From the NCBI GenBank assembly GCA_949295905.1, contig CASFNA010000002.1:1-64000 (forward strand): a stretch of DNA of 64,000 nucleotides, read 5' to 3'. The notes below the pieces were generated by a model. The model was not told where the DNA came from, ran no database searches, and saw only the letters and a program-made list of their open reading frames with translations. This document shows positions 36,539 through 45,491 of this stretch, one piece after another. The DNA is from an uncultured Prevotellaceae bacterium. GTDB lineage: Bacteria; Bacteroidota; Bacteroidia; Bacteroidales; Bacteroidaceae. The translations under genes and the position numbers were made by a program. Positions within the stretch are counted from its first letter, which is position 1. Each line of letters begins with the position of its first letter.

Positions 36539-39500
36539 ATGAAAAAACCAAGACTAAGCAAATCGTCATGCAGGGCCTTGTTGCTCATTGCCATGGCGAC
36601 AACAGGACTGGGGCTTAGCACTACGGCCTACGCCGAAAGCCCCGTCCAGTCCGTGCAGCAGCAGACTCAGACTGCAAAAGGACATGTAGTCGATGAGAAT
36701 GACGAGCCCGTCATCGGTGCGACTATCAGGTTGAAAGGTAACGAAAAGAAGGCTACCATCACTGACATTGACGGTAACTTCGTTCTGCAAGGCGTGGCTC
36801 CAGGTGCTACGCTTGAGGTTACTTACATCGGCTACAAGACGCAAGAGTTTAAGGCCGGGCCGAATTCAATCATCAAGCTTGAATCAAGCTCGACACAGTT
36901 GAACGACCTCGTGGTTGTAGGTTACGGTACAATGCGCAAGAAAGACTTGACGGGTAGCGTAACGCAAATTCGCCCGGACAAGTTGGCTAACGAGAACCCC
37001 AACACCGTGCAGGACATTCTCCGCGGCACGCCGGGTTTGAACGTAGGTTACGACGCTTCGGCGAAGGGCGGCGGCTCGATGCAAATCCGCGGACAGCGCT
37101 CTGTCTATACGGACGGCAACCACAACGACCCCCTCATTATCTTGGACGGCATGGCTTTCTATGGCGAAATGTCGGAAATCAATCCTGACGACATCGGCCA
37201 AATCGACGTGCTCAAGGACGCTTCGGCAGCCGCCATCTACGGTGCAAAGGCCGCCAACGGCGTAATCATCATTACCACAAAGAAGGGAAAGATTGGCAAA
37301 CCGACCATCAACGTCAGCGCAAACATCGGTATCAACACAAAGAGCGATTACATCTTTGACGTGTATGGACCCAAAGGCTACATGAAATACCGTGAGGATT
37401 GGTACAAGTCATCAACTTACGGCATGGGTGACGACGGTACGTATGGTGCGTACAAGGCAAAGGATGGTAACGGAAATCTCGTGGCAAAGCCCGGATATTA
37501 TGATACTCCGGAAAACGCGCAGAGGCTCTACGGTGTTGACCGTAACACTTGGTTGGGATATACCAACAATGCCGCCGACGCTACCGATATGTCGATTTAT
37601 GCCCAGCGCCTCGGCCTGCAAGGCAATGTGCTGGATTATTATCTGGCCGGACAGACGGTAGACTGGTACGACCATACGTTCCGCACGGGTATAAACCAGG
37701 ATTACAATGCCAGCATATCAGGTGCAAGCGAGCGCATGAACTACTACATGTCGTTCGGCTACTTGAAGAATCAAGGCGCAATCCGCGGCGACGATTACCG
37801 TGCGTTCCGTGCCAATCTCAAGTTGAACGGAAAGATTACCGATTGGTTGGAAATAGGTGCTAATATCAACTTCCAGGACAGAACGGATGAAAGTCAGCCC
37901 GTAAGCCTCGGCACTAACTATTGGGACAGCAATCAGTTGCGCAACTCTCCGTATTCAATCTACCGCAACGAGGATGGTACGCTGGCGCAGTATCCTATGG
38001 ACCACAGCTTCTATAACGGATACAACTATGACTTCGAGCAGCAGTATATTGACCTTGAGAAGGGCTACCAGGTGCTTAACACCATATTCAACGCCAAGGT
38101 GAAGTTGCCTTTCAACATCACTTACTCGTTCAACATATCGCCGCGCTTCCAGTATTTCTACGACCGCTATTTCATGTCGGCTGACCTGCCAAACAGCGAC
38201 CCGAAGAGCCGTGGTGTAAACCGTGGGTGGGGAAAGAATTTCGACTGGTCGTTGAACAACACTATTACATGGGATTACACATTCGCCAAGAAGCATCACG
38301 TAATCCTCACCCTCGTGCAGGAGGCCGAGGAACGCCGCTATTGGAGCGACAACATCGAGGCCCGCAACATTCTGCCTACCGACGCGCTCGGTTTCCACAA
38401 TACGCAGAACGCCACACTGCTTGATAGTGGTTTCAGCACAAGCGACTCTCACCAGACAGCCGACGCATTGCTCGCCCGTCTGTTCTATAGCTATGACGAC
38501 CGCTATATGATTACGGCTTCTGTACGCCGTGACGGTTATTGTGCGTTTGGTACAAACAATCCTTACGCTACATTCCCGTCAGTCGCTCTTGCATGGAGCT
38601 TCACAAACGAGAAGTTCTGGAAGTGGAGCAACATAATGAATACAGGTAAGCTGCGCGTGTCTTGGGGTAAGAACGGTAACCGCTCACTCTCTGACCCGTA
38701 TGTTGCACTTGCCAACCTCGGTGCCGGTACAGGAGCTACGATGGGCTATATCAAGCCCGATGGCAGCACGGTTGACATGAAGTATCTCAGCGTTAGCCGT
38801 ATGGCGAACCCCAACCTGCAATGGGAAAAGACTGAAGCTTACAACGTAGGTCTTGACTTCGGTTTTCTGAACGACCGCATCACCGGTTCGTTCGACTGGT
38901 ACCATATGGAGACCCACGACATGATTATGAATCAGCGTCTGCCTGGTTTCTCTGGCTTCGGCAGCATCACCACCAACCTCGGACAGGTGAACAACGATGG
39001 TTTTGAGCTTTCAATCAATACGCTGAACATACAAAACAAGAATTTTGAATGGCGTACAACGTTCGGTCTCTCTTACAATAAGAACACTATCAAACACCTT
39101 TATGGTGAATACGAGAATGTGCTAGACAAGGAAGGCAACGTAATCGGACGCAGGGAGAGCGACGACCTTACAAACGGATGGTTTATCGGTAAGTCAATCG
39201 GTGAAATTTGGGATTATAAGGTAATAGGCATCTGGCAGGCTGACGAATATGAGGAAGCTGCCAAGTATGGTCAGCGTCCTGGCGACCCGAAGGTTTGGAA
39301 CAATCCCGAGAATGACGTGTATAATCCTGATGGAACTGTAAAGGAGATTGTTTACAACAATGACGACAAAGTATTCCAAGGCCAGACAACACCGAAAGTT
39401 CGCTGGAGTATGCGAAATGAGTTTACCTTGTTCAAGAATCTCAGCATCTCGTTCAGCATGTACTCTATGCTCGGCCACAAGAGCATGTCGGGTTGGTACT

Positions 39501-39853
39501 TGAACGGTGACAACGGTGGTAACATGGTCGTTAACAACTGTAACGTTTGGGTGAAGGGATACTGGACTCCAGAGAATCCGACAAACTCTTACGCGCGTCT
39601 TGAGGCGGTAGGTCCAGCCGGAGCAACAAGCCCAAGCAAATGCTATAGCCGTTCATTCATCCGCTTCGACAACCTTTCGTTCGCATACACATTACCGAAG
39701 CAGTGGATAAAGAGCATCGGCGTGGAGAACCTTAAGGTTTACTTCAATATAAAGAACCTTGGAACATGGGCTGCCGACTGGGAATATGGAGACCCGGAAA
39801 CTGGCGGACTGGCTACGAGGACTTACACCTTCGGACTTAATGTGACACTGTAA
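36539..39853 (+). CDS. SusC-like TonB-dependent transporter, arabinogalactan-type locus
   Basis: 1,104 residues. Signal peptide to about residue 32 (AYAES), a short Gln-rich linker, carboxypeptidase-D-like domain (KGHVVDENDEPVIGATIRLK, about 43-115), VVVGYGTM, plug (RGTPGLNVGYDAS, VLKDASAAAIYGAKAANGV), then barrel to the final TFGLNVTL. Outer-membrane import of oligosaccharides released by the locus's surface enzymes. It sits mid-operon between GH105 and SusD, 69 and 91 bases from its neighbours. The 91-base gap to SusD holds a word repeat. Substrate inferred from context. Confidence 0.93.
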   Translation: MKKPRLSKSSCRALLLIAMATTGLGLSTTAYAESPVQSVQQQTQTAKGHVVDENDEPVIGATIRLKGNEKKATITDIDGNFVLQGVAPGATLEVTYIGYKTQEFKAGPNSIIKLESSSTQLNDLVVVGYGTMRKKDLTGSVTQIRPDKLANENPNTVQDILRGTPGLNVGYDASAKGGGSMQIRGQRSVYTDGNHNDPLIILDGMAFYGEMSEINPDDIGQIDVLKDASAAAIYGAKAANGVIIITTKKGKIGKPTINVSANIGINTKSDYIFDVYGPKGYMKYREDWYKSSTYGMGDDGTYGAYKAKDGNGNLVAKPGYYDTPENAQRLYGVDRNTWLGYTNNAADATDMSIYAQRLGLQGNVLDYYLAGQTVDWYDHTFRTGINQDYNASISGASERMNYYMSFGYLKNQGAIRGDDYRAFRANLKLNGKITDWLEIGANINFQDRTDESQPVSLGTNYWDSNQLRNSPYSIYRNEDGTLAQYPMDHSFYNGYNYDFEQQYIDLEKGYQVLNTIFNAKVKLPFNITYSFNISPRFQYFYDRYFMSADLPNSDPKSRGVNRGWGKNFDWSLNNTITWDYTFAKKHHVILTLVQEAEERRYWSDNIEARNILPTDALGFHNTQNATLLDSGFSTSDSHQTADALLARLFYSYDDRYMITASVRRDGYCAFGTNNPYATFPSVALAWSFTNEKFWKWSNIMNTGKLRVSWGKNGNRSLSDPYVALANLGAGTGATMGYIKPDGSTVDMKYLSVSRMANPNLQWEKTEAYNVGLDFGFLNDRITGSFDWYHMETHDMIMNQRLPGFSGFGSITTNLGQVNNDGFELSINTLNIQNKNFEWRTTFGLSYNKNTIKHLYGEYENVLDKEGNVIGRRESDDLTNGWFIGKSIGEIWDYKVIGIWQADEYEEAAKYGQRPGDPKVWNNPENDVYNPDGTVKEIVYNNDDKVFQGQTTPKVRWSMRNEFTLFKNLSISFSMYSMLGHKSMSGWYLNGDNGGNMVVNNCNVWVKGYWTPENPTNSYARLEAVGPAGATSPSKCYSRSFIRFDNLSFAYTLPKQWIKSIGVENLKVYFNIKNLGTWAADWEYGDPETGGLATRTYTFGLNVTL

Positions 39854-39858
39854 TTATA

Positions 39859-39930
39859 GCAGACAAGTAAACAAGCAGACAAGATACGGGCATACAGGCG
39901 TAAAGGCATGTTTACTCGTTACTTGTCAAC
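39859..39930. repeat. Word-type inverted repeat between SusC and SusD
   Basis: GACAAGTAAACA near 39,862 is inverted as TGTTTACTCG and TTACTTGTC near 39,909-39,928. It belongs to the ACAAG/TTGTC word family. Confidence 0.55.
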
Positions 39931-39944
39931 TAAAAACTAAAGAT

Positions 39945-41942
39945 ATGAAACCAAAGAAATATATATACAACGCGGCACTCGGCATTGTGGCCGCAGCGTC
40001 GCTCACGACGGTGACAGGATGTTCTGAAGACTTCCTCGACCCGGACCCGCTGTCAATGTTCTCGCCTGACAACACGTACAGCACTGAGAGCGGACTCCAG
40101 TCAACTCTGGCAATGTGCGACCGCCATCTGCGTCTTTACTATACGCACTATGACGGTGGTAAGTGTAACATCAGCGTGCCTATCATGACTGAATATCTCT
40201 TCTCTGAACTTGGTCTTTATGGCAAGACTGACGCCGGAGGCGGCTTGTGGGACGACATAGCATACAAGTTGTCGCCTACAGGAGGAATGCAGGACGGAGA
40301 CTCTAACCGTATGCAGTTCTATTGGGATGAAGGCTACAATGGCATAAAGTATGCAAATAGTATAATCAACTACATTGACGGTGTTGACGGCCTTGACGAG
40401 AAGACACGCAACGAATATAAGGGCCGTGCTTACTTCCACCGTGCTTTCCGCTATTACATATTGTGCTGGCAGTGGGGCGATGTGCCACTGGTAACCAAGC
40501 TTCTCGACGTGCCCAAGCAGAATTACAGCACTACAAGCCGCGACCAAATCCTGCGTATGTGTACGGAGGAAGTGGAGAAGGCCGTGCAGTGGGTACCCTC
40601 TCAGAAAGATATGGAATATTACGGCATGGTGAACAAGGAAGCCTGCCGACACTTGTTGGCAAAGCTTTACTTGAGCATCGGCGAATTCAAGAAGGCCGAA
40701 GCGCAGTGTGACACGCTTATCAACTATTCAGGCCTGGCACTGATGACAGAACCTTTCGGCGATGCTTCAGCAGCCAACAGCCTTGAGCCGCAGACGTGGA
40801 ATGTTACGCGTAACGTAATCTGGGACCTTCACCGCCCGGAGAACAAGATGGTACCGGCTAACACCGAGACTATCATGGGACTTCCCAACTGTACCGAACA
40901 GAGCCGCATAGACTTCCTGCTTATGCGTATATTCGGTCCGATGTGGAATGACACGCGTCTTACTACACCTGACGGTATGCAGGCTGTGCTCAATCTGGCG
41001 CGCAGTGACAGCCGCTATGACCAAACGCTTGACGCACTGCGCGCCTTTGGCCGCGGTATCGGTACAATGCGTCCGACTTACTTCGCACAGCACGCTTTGT
41101 GGAACGTCAATGGTGTAGAGGACAATGATGACTACCGTCACAACTCACAAGTTGGCAACTGGGTACACATGGAGGACATCAAATACAATAATCCTTCATC
41201 TGCATATCATGGCCAGAACCTTCGTTTGTATAAGGAGGACGGCTCTATACTTTGTACTGACACCATACGTGACTGGTTTGATTTCCCCCTCTATAAAATC
41301 TATCTCAAGGACGCGTCCGCCGAGAACATAGCAGGCTCTACGCAGTTCAACGGTTGTACGAATGGCAGTAATGGTAACTGGTACTTGTTCCGTCTGGCCG
41401 AAACTTACCTGATGCGTGCCGAGGCTCGCTTGTATCAAGGCAATACAGCCGGCGCTACCGAAGACGTTAACACGATACGCAATCGTGCACACTGCTCGCA
41501 GCTTTATTCCACTGTGAATATCGGAGATATCGTCAACGAACGTGCACGTGAACTTTTCCTCGAAGAGTTCCGCAAGGTGGAGCTTACCCGTATAAGCTAT
41601 GACCTGGCTCTTAGCGGCGTGCCCGACGAGTGGGGCAACGTCTATGACGTGAACACATGGGACAAGCAGGAAGGCACCGACAAAAACAACGGTAGCTACT
41701 GGTACCAGCGCATCGTGCACTACTCGCTGTACAACAACGTTGGCGAAGGTATTTCAAGCGGTGTTGCTACGCTGAAGTACACCATGGACAAGTGCAACGT
41801 GTTCTGGCCTATTCCGAACAGTGCTATCACAGCAAACAACAAGGGTCAGCTGTGGCAGAACTACGGTTACGACGGCTATGACCCGTCTATCAAGAAGTGG
41901 GAAGACTGGCACGAGGCCGTGGCAGACGAAGACCGCATCTGA
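39945..41942 (+). CDS. SusD/RagB-like lipoprotein, arabinogalactan-type locus
   Basis: 665 residues, at the long end for SusD. Lipobox VTGC followed by SEDFLDPDPLSMFSPDNTYS. SusD helices: YEIKYAN-like NGIKYANSIINYI (about 142), GRAYFHRAFRYYILCWQWGDVPLV (about 165-188), ACRHLLAKLYLSIGEFKKAE (about 232) and FRLAETYLMRAEARLYQGN (about 483), with the C-terminal FWPIPNSAI. It forms the surface lid of the adjacent SusC. The extra length is in the middle loops (about 280-460), where ligand contact may lie. Not a fusion as far as I see. Confidence 0.92.
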   Translation: MKPKKYIYNAALGIVAAASLTTVTGCSEDFLDPDPLSMFSPDNTYSTESGLQSTLAMCDRHLRLYYTHYDGGKCNISVPIMTEYLFSELGLYGKTDAGGGLWDDIAYKLSPTGGMQDGDSNRMQFYWDEGYNGIKYANSIINYIDGVDGLDEKTRNEYKGRAYFHRAFRYYILCWQWGDVPLVTKLLDVPKQNYSTTSRDQILRMCTEEVEKAVQWVPSQKDMEYYGMVNKEACRHLLAKLYLSIGEFKKAEAQCDTLINYSGLALMTEPFGDASAANSLEPQTWNVTRNVIWDLHRPENKMVPANTETIMGLPNCTEQSRIDFLLMRIFGPMWNDTRLTTPDGMQAVLNLARSDSRYDQTLDALRAFGRGIGTMRPTYFAQHALWNVNGVEDNDDYRHNSQVGNWVHMEDIKYNNPSSAYHGQNLRLYKEDGSILCTDTIRDWFDFPLYKIYLKDASAENIAGSTQFNGCTNGSNGNWYLFRLAETYLMRAEARLYQGNTAGATEDVNTIRNRAHCSQLYSTVNIGDIVNERARELFLEEFRKVELTRISYDLALSGVPDEWGNVYDVNTWDKQEGTDKNNGSYWYQRIVHYSLYNNVGEGISSGVATLKYTMDKCNVFWPIPNSAITANNKGQLWQNYGYDGYDPSIKKWEDWHEAVADEDRI

Positions 41943-41965
41943 TTAAATCAATCAACAGCCGCCCC

Positions 41966-42043
41966 TCGCCGTGCATCCCCCTCGGTGAGGGTGCGGCATA
42001 TCATTAACGCATTGCGCCCCGTCCTATGGGGATAGGGCGGGGC
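41966..42043 (+). terminator. Two-hairpin element with terminator between SusD and GH43
   Basis: A first imperfect hairpin (about 41,966-41,997) is followed by GCCCCGTCCTAT (42016-42027) pairing with ATAGGGCGGGGC (42032-42043), one mismatch, then TTGTTTTATTTATG. The second hairpin with its T-rich tail has the form of an intrinsic terminator yet ends 11 bases before the GH43 ATG. Confidence 0.75.
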
Positions 42044-42054
42044 TTGTTTTATTT

Positions 42055-43188
42055 ATGTTTACATTTAGAAGATTTGCCATTTCCGTGGCGGCCGCGTTGC
42101 TGATTGCCACGGGGGCGCAGGCAGGCATAAAGCCCGGGGCGGTATGGCCTGACGACCGCGGCGTGCACATCAACGCCCATGGCGGAGGCGTGCTGAAAAG
42201 CGGAGACACTTATTACTGGTTCGGCGAGCACAAGGCCGACACAACCAGTTCTGCCATGGTCGGTGTGACCTGTTATTCGTCGAAAGACCTCGAGCATTGG
42301 ACTTATCGAGGCGTAGCACTCGCCGTTACCGACCGGAAGGGTAGTGATATTGAGCGTGGCTGTATATTGGAACGTCCCAAAGTTGTATATAACAAGAAGA
42401 CAGGCAAGTACGTCATGTGGTTCCACCTTGAGCTGAAAGGCCGTGGCTACGCCGCCGCCCGGTATGGAGTTGCCGTGGCAGACAAGGCCGAAGGCCCTTA
42501 CACATACTTGCGTTCGGGCAGGGTTAATCCGAAGATATGGCCGGAGAACACGCCGAAGCCCGACACAGAGGCACTTACGTCGGCACTCAACGGCAATCCG
42601 AAGCTTGACTGGTGGACACCCGAATGGATGGAGTATGTGAAGAAAGGAATGTACACTTGGCGCGATTATGACGGCGGGCAGATGGCGCGCGACCAGACCG
42701 TCTACGTAGACGATGACGGCAAGGCGTACCACATCTATTCGTCGGAGGAGAACCTTACGCTCCAGATTGCCGAACTTACCGACGACTACACGGCTCATAC
42801 CGGCCGCTACGTGCGCGTGGCTCCGGGCGGACAGAACGAGGCTCCGGCCATAATGAAGCGCAACGGCGTGTATTGGATGATAACCAGCGGATGCACAGGC
42901 TGGGCTCCCAACAAGGCGCGCATGTTCACGGCAACGAGCATTTGGGGGCCGTGGAAGCAGCTGCCCAACCCATGCGTAGGCCCTAATGCCGACCTTACCT
43001 TCGGCGGACAGAGCACGTATATACTGAAGCTTGACGACCGTCCTGACACATACATCTTCATGGCCGACATCTGGCGGCCGAAGCATCCCAGCGATGCGCG
43101 CTACATATGGCTGCCCTTGAAGTTCAAGGCAGACGGCACGCCCGTGGTGGAATGGCAGGACGAATGGAGTCTGTCAGACTTGAAGTGA
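42055..43188 (+). CDS. GH43 glycosidase, galactanase-type subfamily (GH43_24/34-like)
   Basis: 377 residues, signal peptide to GAQAGI. Five-bladed propeller. The N-terminal motif is HINAHGGGVL ... YYWFGEHK, where classical GH43 has its base Asp; here Asn/His stand there. Further motifs are ERGCILERPKVVYN, ARDQTVYVDDDGKAYHIYSSE, NEAPAIMKRNGVYWMITSG, CTGWAPNKARMF and FGGQSTYIL. The E-R-P-K, E-A-P and G-Q-S-T set matches exo-beta-1,3-galactanases of GH43_24, which use Glu as acid and a Gln instead of the base. Subfamily 34 shares parts of it. It would shorten the galactan backbone of arabinogalactan. Last gene of the locus, placed after a terminator-like hairpin. Confidence 0.85.
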   Translation: MFTFRRFAISVAAALLIATGAQAGIKPGAVWPDDRGVHINAHGGGVLKSGDTYYWFGEHKADTTSSAMVGVTCYSSKDLEHWTYRGVALAVTDRKGSDIERGCILERPKVVYNKKTGKYVMWFHLELKGRGYAAARYGVAVADKAEGPYTYLRSGRVNPKIWPENTPKPDTEALTSALNGNPKLDWWTPEWMEYVKKGMYTWRDYDGGQMARDQTVYVDDDGKAYHIYSSEENLTLQIAELTDDYTAHTGRYVRVAPGGQNEAPAIMKRNGVYWMITSGCTGWAPNKARMFTATSIWGPWKQLPNPCVGPNADLTFGGQSTYILKLDDRPDTYIFMADIWRPKHPSDARYIWLPLKFKADGTPVVEWQDEWSLSDLK

Positions 43189-43483
43189 CGGCATTTGTCA
43201 TTCTTGAAAAGCCGTAAAAGCATATTGCCGCTTTCAGTGAACATGCAATGTCTTTTTATGAATAAAAGTGCAAACTGCTTTTGTTTGTGAATCAAAATGC
43301 GGTCTTTGGCTATACCAAAGACCGCTTTTTATACGCCAAAAGACCACTATTTACAGAGCCTGAAACAGAAGTGGGGAACACAGCCTTGATTTATTCTGAA
43401 ACTTGTGAACGTAAGTCCGTCATAAGCATACAGACTCTCAATATGGAAGATTGTTGCTATAATGTATGTTTTCTTGCTTTAAT
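43189..43483. other. Non-coding gap after GH43
   Basis: Convergent gap with array H. Short open frames across it and the tRNA are not credible genes. Nothing else is recognised. Confidence 0.5.
43295..43351. repeat. 22-bp periodic palindrome array H (3 units)
   Basis: Centres at 43301, 43323 and 43345, 22 bp apart; units are partly decayed (AAATGCGGTCTTT, AAAGACCGCTTTT, AAAGACCACTATT). Confidence 0.75.
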
Positions 43484-43524
43484 GCAAGAAAGGAGAGCCG
43501 CACATATGCAACTCTCCTTCTTCA
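43484..43524 (-). terminator. Terminator-like hairpin of tRNA-Phe
   Basis: GAAGGAGAG pairs with CTCTCCTTTC around a loop, just after the tRNA on the minus strand. Confidence 0.65.
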
Positions 43525-43528
43525 AGTG

Positions 43529-43601
43529 TGGTGCCACCAGGAATCGAACCGGGGACACAAGGATTTTCAGTCCTTTGCTCTACCAACTGAGCTATGGCAC
43601 C
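43529..43601 (-). tRNA. tRNA-Phe (anticodon GAA)
   Basis: A 73-nt cloverleaf: acceptor GGTGCCA/TGGCACC, D-arm GCTC/GAGC, anticodon loop CTGAAAA (GAA), T-arm CCCGG-TTCGATT-CCTGG with minor mismatch, discriminator A. CCA is not encoded. A TACCTTTG box lies at 43623-43630. Confidence 0.95.
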
Positions 43602-43622
43602 ATGTTTCTTGTTTTGTGGGCG

Positions 43623-43630
43623 CAAAGGTA
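43623..43630 (-). promoter_or_regulatory. -7 box of tRNA-Phe
   Basis: Minus-strand TACCTTTG, same as for the other three stable-RNA promoters; a clear -33 TTTG is not seen at 19-20 bp. Confidence 0.65.
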
Positions 43631-43809
43631 GTTATTTTTATCGAGCCGGGCGAAAACATGGTGGTTAAAGTTGCTGATTTTAACTTCTTTTTCGATTTAG
43701 GCCGTGCGCGATATGCTATATAGTGCTTGGGCTTATTTTTGTAAAAGGTGCAGGGCAACAGCCTAAGGCTGTGCTCTGCGCCTTGTGGTTTATTTTTCCT
43801 GCCGGAGGT

Positions 43810-45240
43810 TTACCGGTTGATTGCTATTTTCTTTCCTTTGTGAATGTATATGCCTTTTGTCGGATGTTCCACGCGCATTCCTTGCAGGTTGTAGTATGCG
43901 TCGTCTCTGTTTTGTCCTGTTTCTGTTTCAACCGCAGTGATGCCCGTGCCGACTTCGTCTGTGAATACAAGTTGTATTTCGCCGTCGCCGGGTGTGATGT
44001 CCGTGGTTGTTTCGAGGTAGGCTTTGTGGGCGGCGATGGGTGTGTCGACGGTTACGAGGCTGAATGTCGGTTCCTGTGTTTCTGTGAATGAGTAGTGGAA
44101 GATGCTTGATTCTTCCGTTGTTGTCGAGGCGGTTATCGTTCCGTCCCAGTCTCCTACGGCTTTGAGATAATTTGTATCAATTGTAGGTGCTTCCCCTTCG
44201 GCTACGGGTATCTCGTAAGTGTCCGGTTCGCCTTTTATTATTATGCCGGTATAGGCAGGTGTCATGGCGATGGGGGTCAGTGTTACCTTGCCCTTTTCAA
44301 CTGTGCTTGCATAGTATGCTTTTATGCCTGAATTGGTAAAGTCGAGGGCTTTGTAGCTGTTGCTGTATGTCGCCATGCCGGCTTCGCCTATCGTTATCAG
44401 CGCAGCATCGTAGCTGTTGGCATACGTGGTGAGTTCTACTTTTGCAATGGTTATATTTCCGCCTCTTACCAGGATGCCGTCTCTCTGTATGGTTTCCAAT
44501 GTGGCTACGTCTGGTATATTGTATGAGAACGTCTGTGCCGAGGCTGTGACCGACGGGCTGCCTTCGGCGTATTCATCGTAGGCTGCCCATGTATTTGGAT
44601 TGCCGATTTGTATGTTGGCGTAGTCCGCGCCGGTGTCTGTTGTGAATGTTACGGTTATGTCGTCGCCGATTTTTGCGTTCGCAAGTCCTGCCTTGTTGCC
44701 ATACGACAGGTCTACATATCCGTTCCAGTCGCTGCCTGTAGCTACGGGTGTGCCCTCCCATAATATTGTGGTAGTGCCTTCATCGCCTGGAGTGTCGGGG
44801 GTGTCGCCTGCTTCGGTGTCTATCGAGATTGAGTTGACTGTTACGAAGTGGCCGCTAATGGAAAAGCCGTTTGCTTTTATCGCATCGACTTGCCCGTTAG
44901 ACAAGGCTATAGTTATGTCACAGTCTTCTTCAATGTTGGTTACGGCATCGTCACCTTCAGTTATATTGGTTGGCTCTCCGTTGTTCCACGACCTTACTTG
45001 TAACTGGTAATACATCTGGTTGCTGTCTGGAGTTGTGGCGGCAGTTGCGCCTTCAACGTCACACTGTACGGAAAAGGTTATCTTGTCGCCATAATTTACA
45101 TCAGAGAATACCGAAGCCTGAATGTCCGTTCCCTGCCAGTTGCCCGTTGAATAAGGCCCAGTCCATAAGTTCTTGGTTTCCGCGTTTGCTGTCGCTGCCA
45201 CTGCCGTTAGCAGCAACAGCTGGGTTAGAATCTTTTTCAT
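43810..45240 (-). CDS. Secreted two-repeat beta-sandwich protein with Por-type sorting tail, mannan-type locus
   Basis: 476 residues, signal peptide to TANAET. Two copies of a roughly 110-residue domain: about 22-140 (LWTGPYSTGNWQG, VNYGDKITFSV, ANGFSISGHFVTVNSISI) and about 158-275 (LWEGTPVATGSDWNG, AKIGDDITVTF, RDGILVRGGNITIAKVELT). The same domain occurs three times in the protein encoded at 51822-52967. A region typical of Prevotella secreted proteins follows (FSLVTVDTPIAAHKAYLET), then the C-terminal tail YYNLQGMRVEHPTKGIYIHK with a basic end, as in type IX secretion/sorting signals. Probably a surface glycan-binding protein; no catalytic motif seen. Last gene of the operon. Confidence 0.75.
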   Translation of the reverse strand: MKKILTQLLLLTAVAATANAETKNLWTGPYSTGNWQGTDIQASVFSDVNYGDKITFSVQCDVEGATAATTPDSNQMYYQLQVRSWNNGEPTNITEGDDAVTNIEEDCDITIALSNGQVDAIKANGFSISGHFVTVNSISIDTEAGDTPDTPGDEGTTTILWEGTPVATGSDWNGYVDLSYGNKAGLANAKIGDDITVTFTTDTGADYANIQIGNPNTWAAYDEYAEGSPSVTASAQTFSYNIPDVATLETIQRDGILVRGGNITIAKVELTTYANSYDAALITIGEAGMATYSNSYKALDFTNSGIKAYYASTVEKGKVTLTPIAMTPAYTGIIIKGEPDTYEIPVAEGEAPTIDTNYLKAVGDWDGTITASTTTEESSIFHYSFTETQEPTFSLVTVDTPIAAHKAYLETTTDITPGDGEIQLVFTDEVGTGITAVETETGQNRDDAYYNLQGMRVEHPTKGIYIHKGKKIAINR

Positions 45241-45337
45241 GATGTGTTGATGTTAAGTTGTCTGTCCTGTAGTTTTTTATAAGCCGCCGTCAAGCCGCTT
45301 GTGGCTTGGCGGCGGCTTTGTTTTCAGCTGTGTTGTA

Positions 45338-45416
45338 AAAAGCCGCCTTTCGTGGTGCGAAAGACCGCCTTCGGGCTTGCAATATGCGGCCTTTTGCAGG
45401 GCAAGAGACGGCATAT
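45338..45416. repeat. 22-bp periodic palindrome array I (4 units)
   Basis: Centres at 45344, 45366, 45388 and 45410. Units three and four are decayed but in register. TGAGTGTCA, a core of the flanking box, is centred at 45432, again 22 bp on. The array lies within the mannan-type locus. Confidence 0.75.
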
Positions 45417-45491
45417 TGCCAAGCCGTTGAGTGTCAGTGTGTTGGTGTCTGTTTTTGCCGGTTGGGAATCGGCCGTTCCTTTGTATGCGGA

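Noticed and set aside
43281-43723. Open frames over tRNA-Phe and array H
   Set aside because: They overlap the tRNA and repeat array and have no recognisable protein character.
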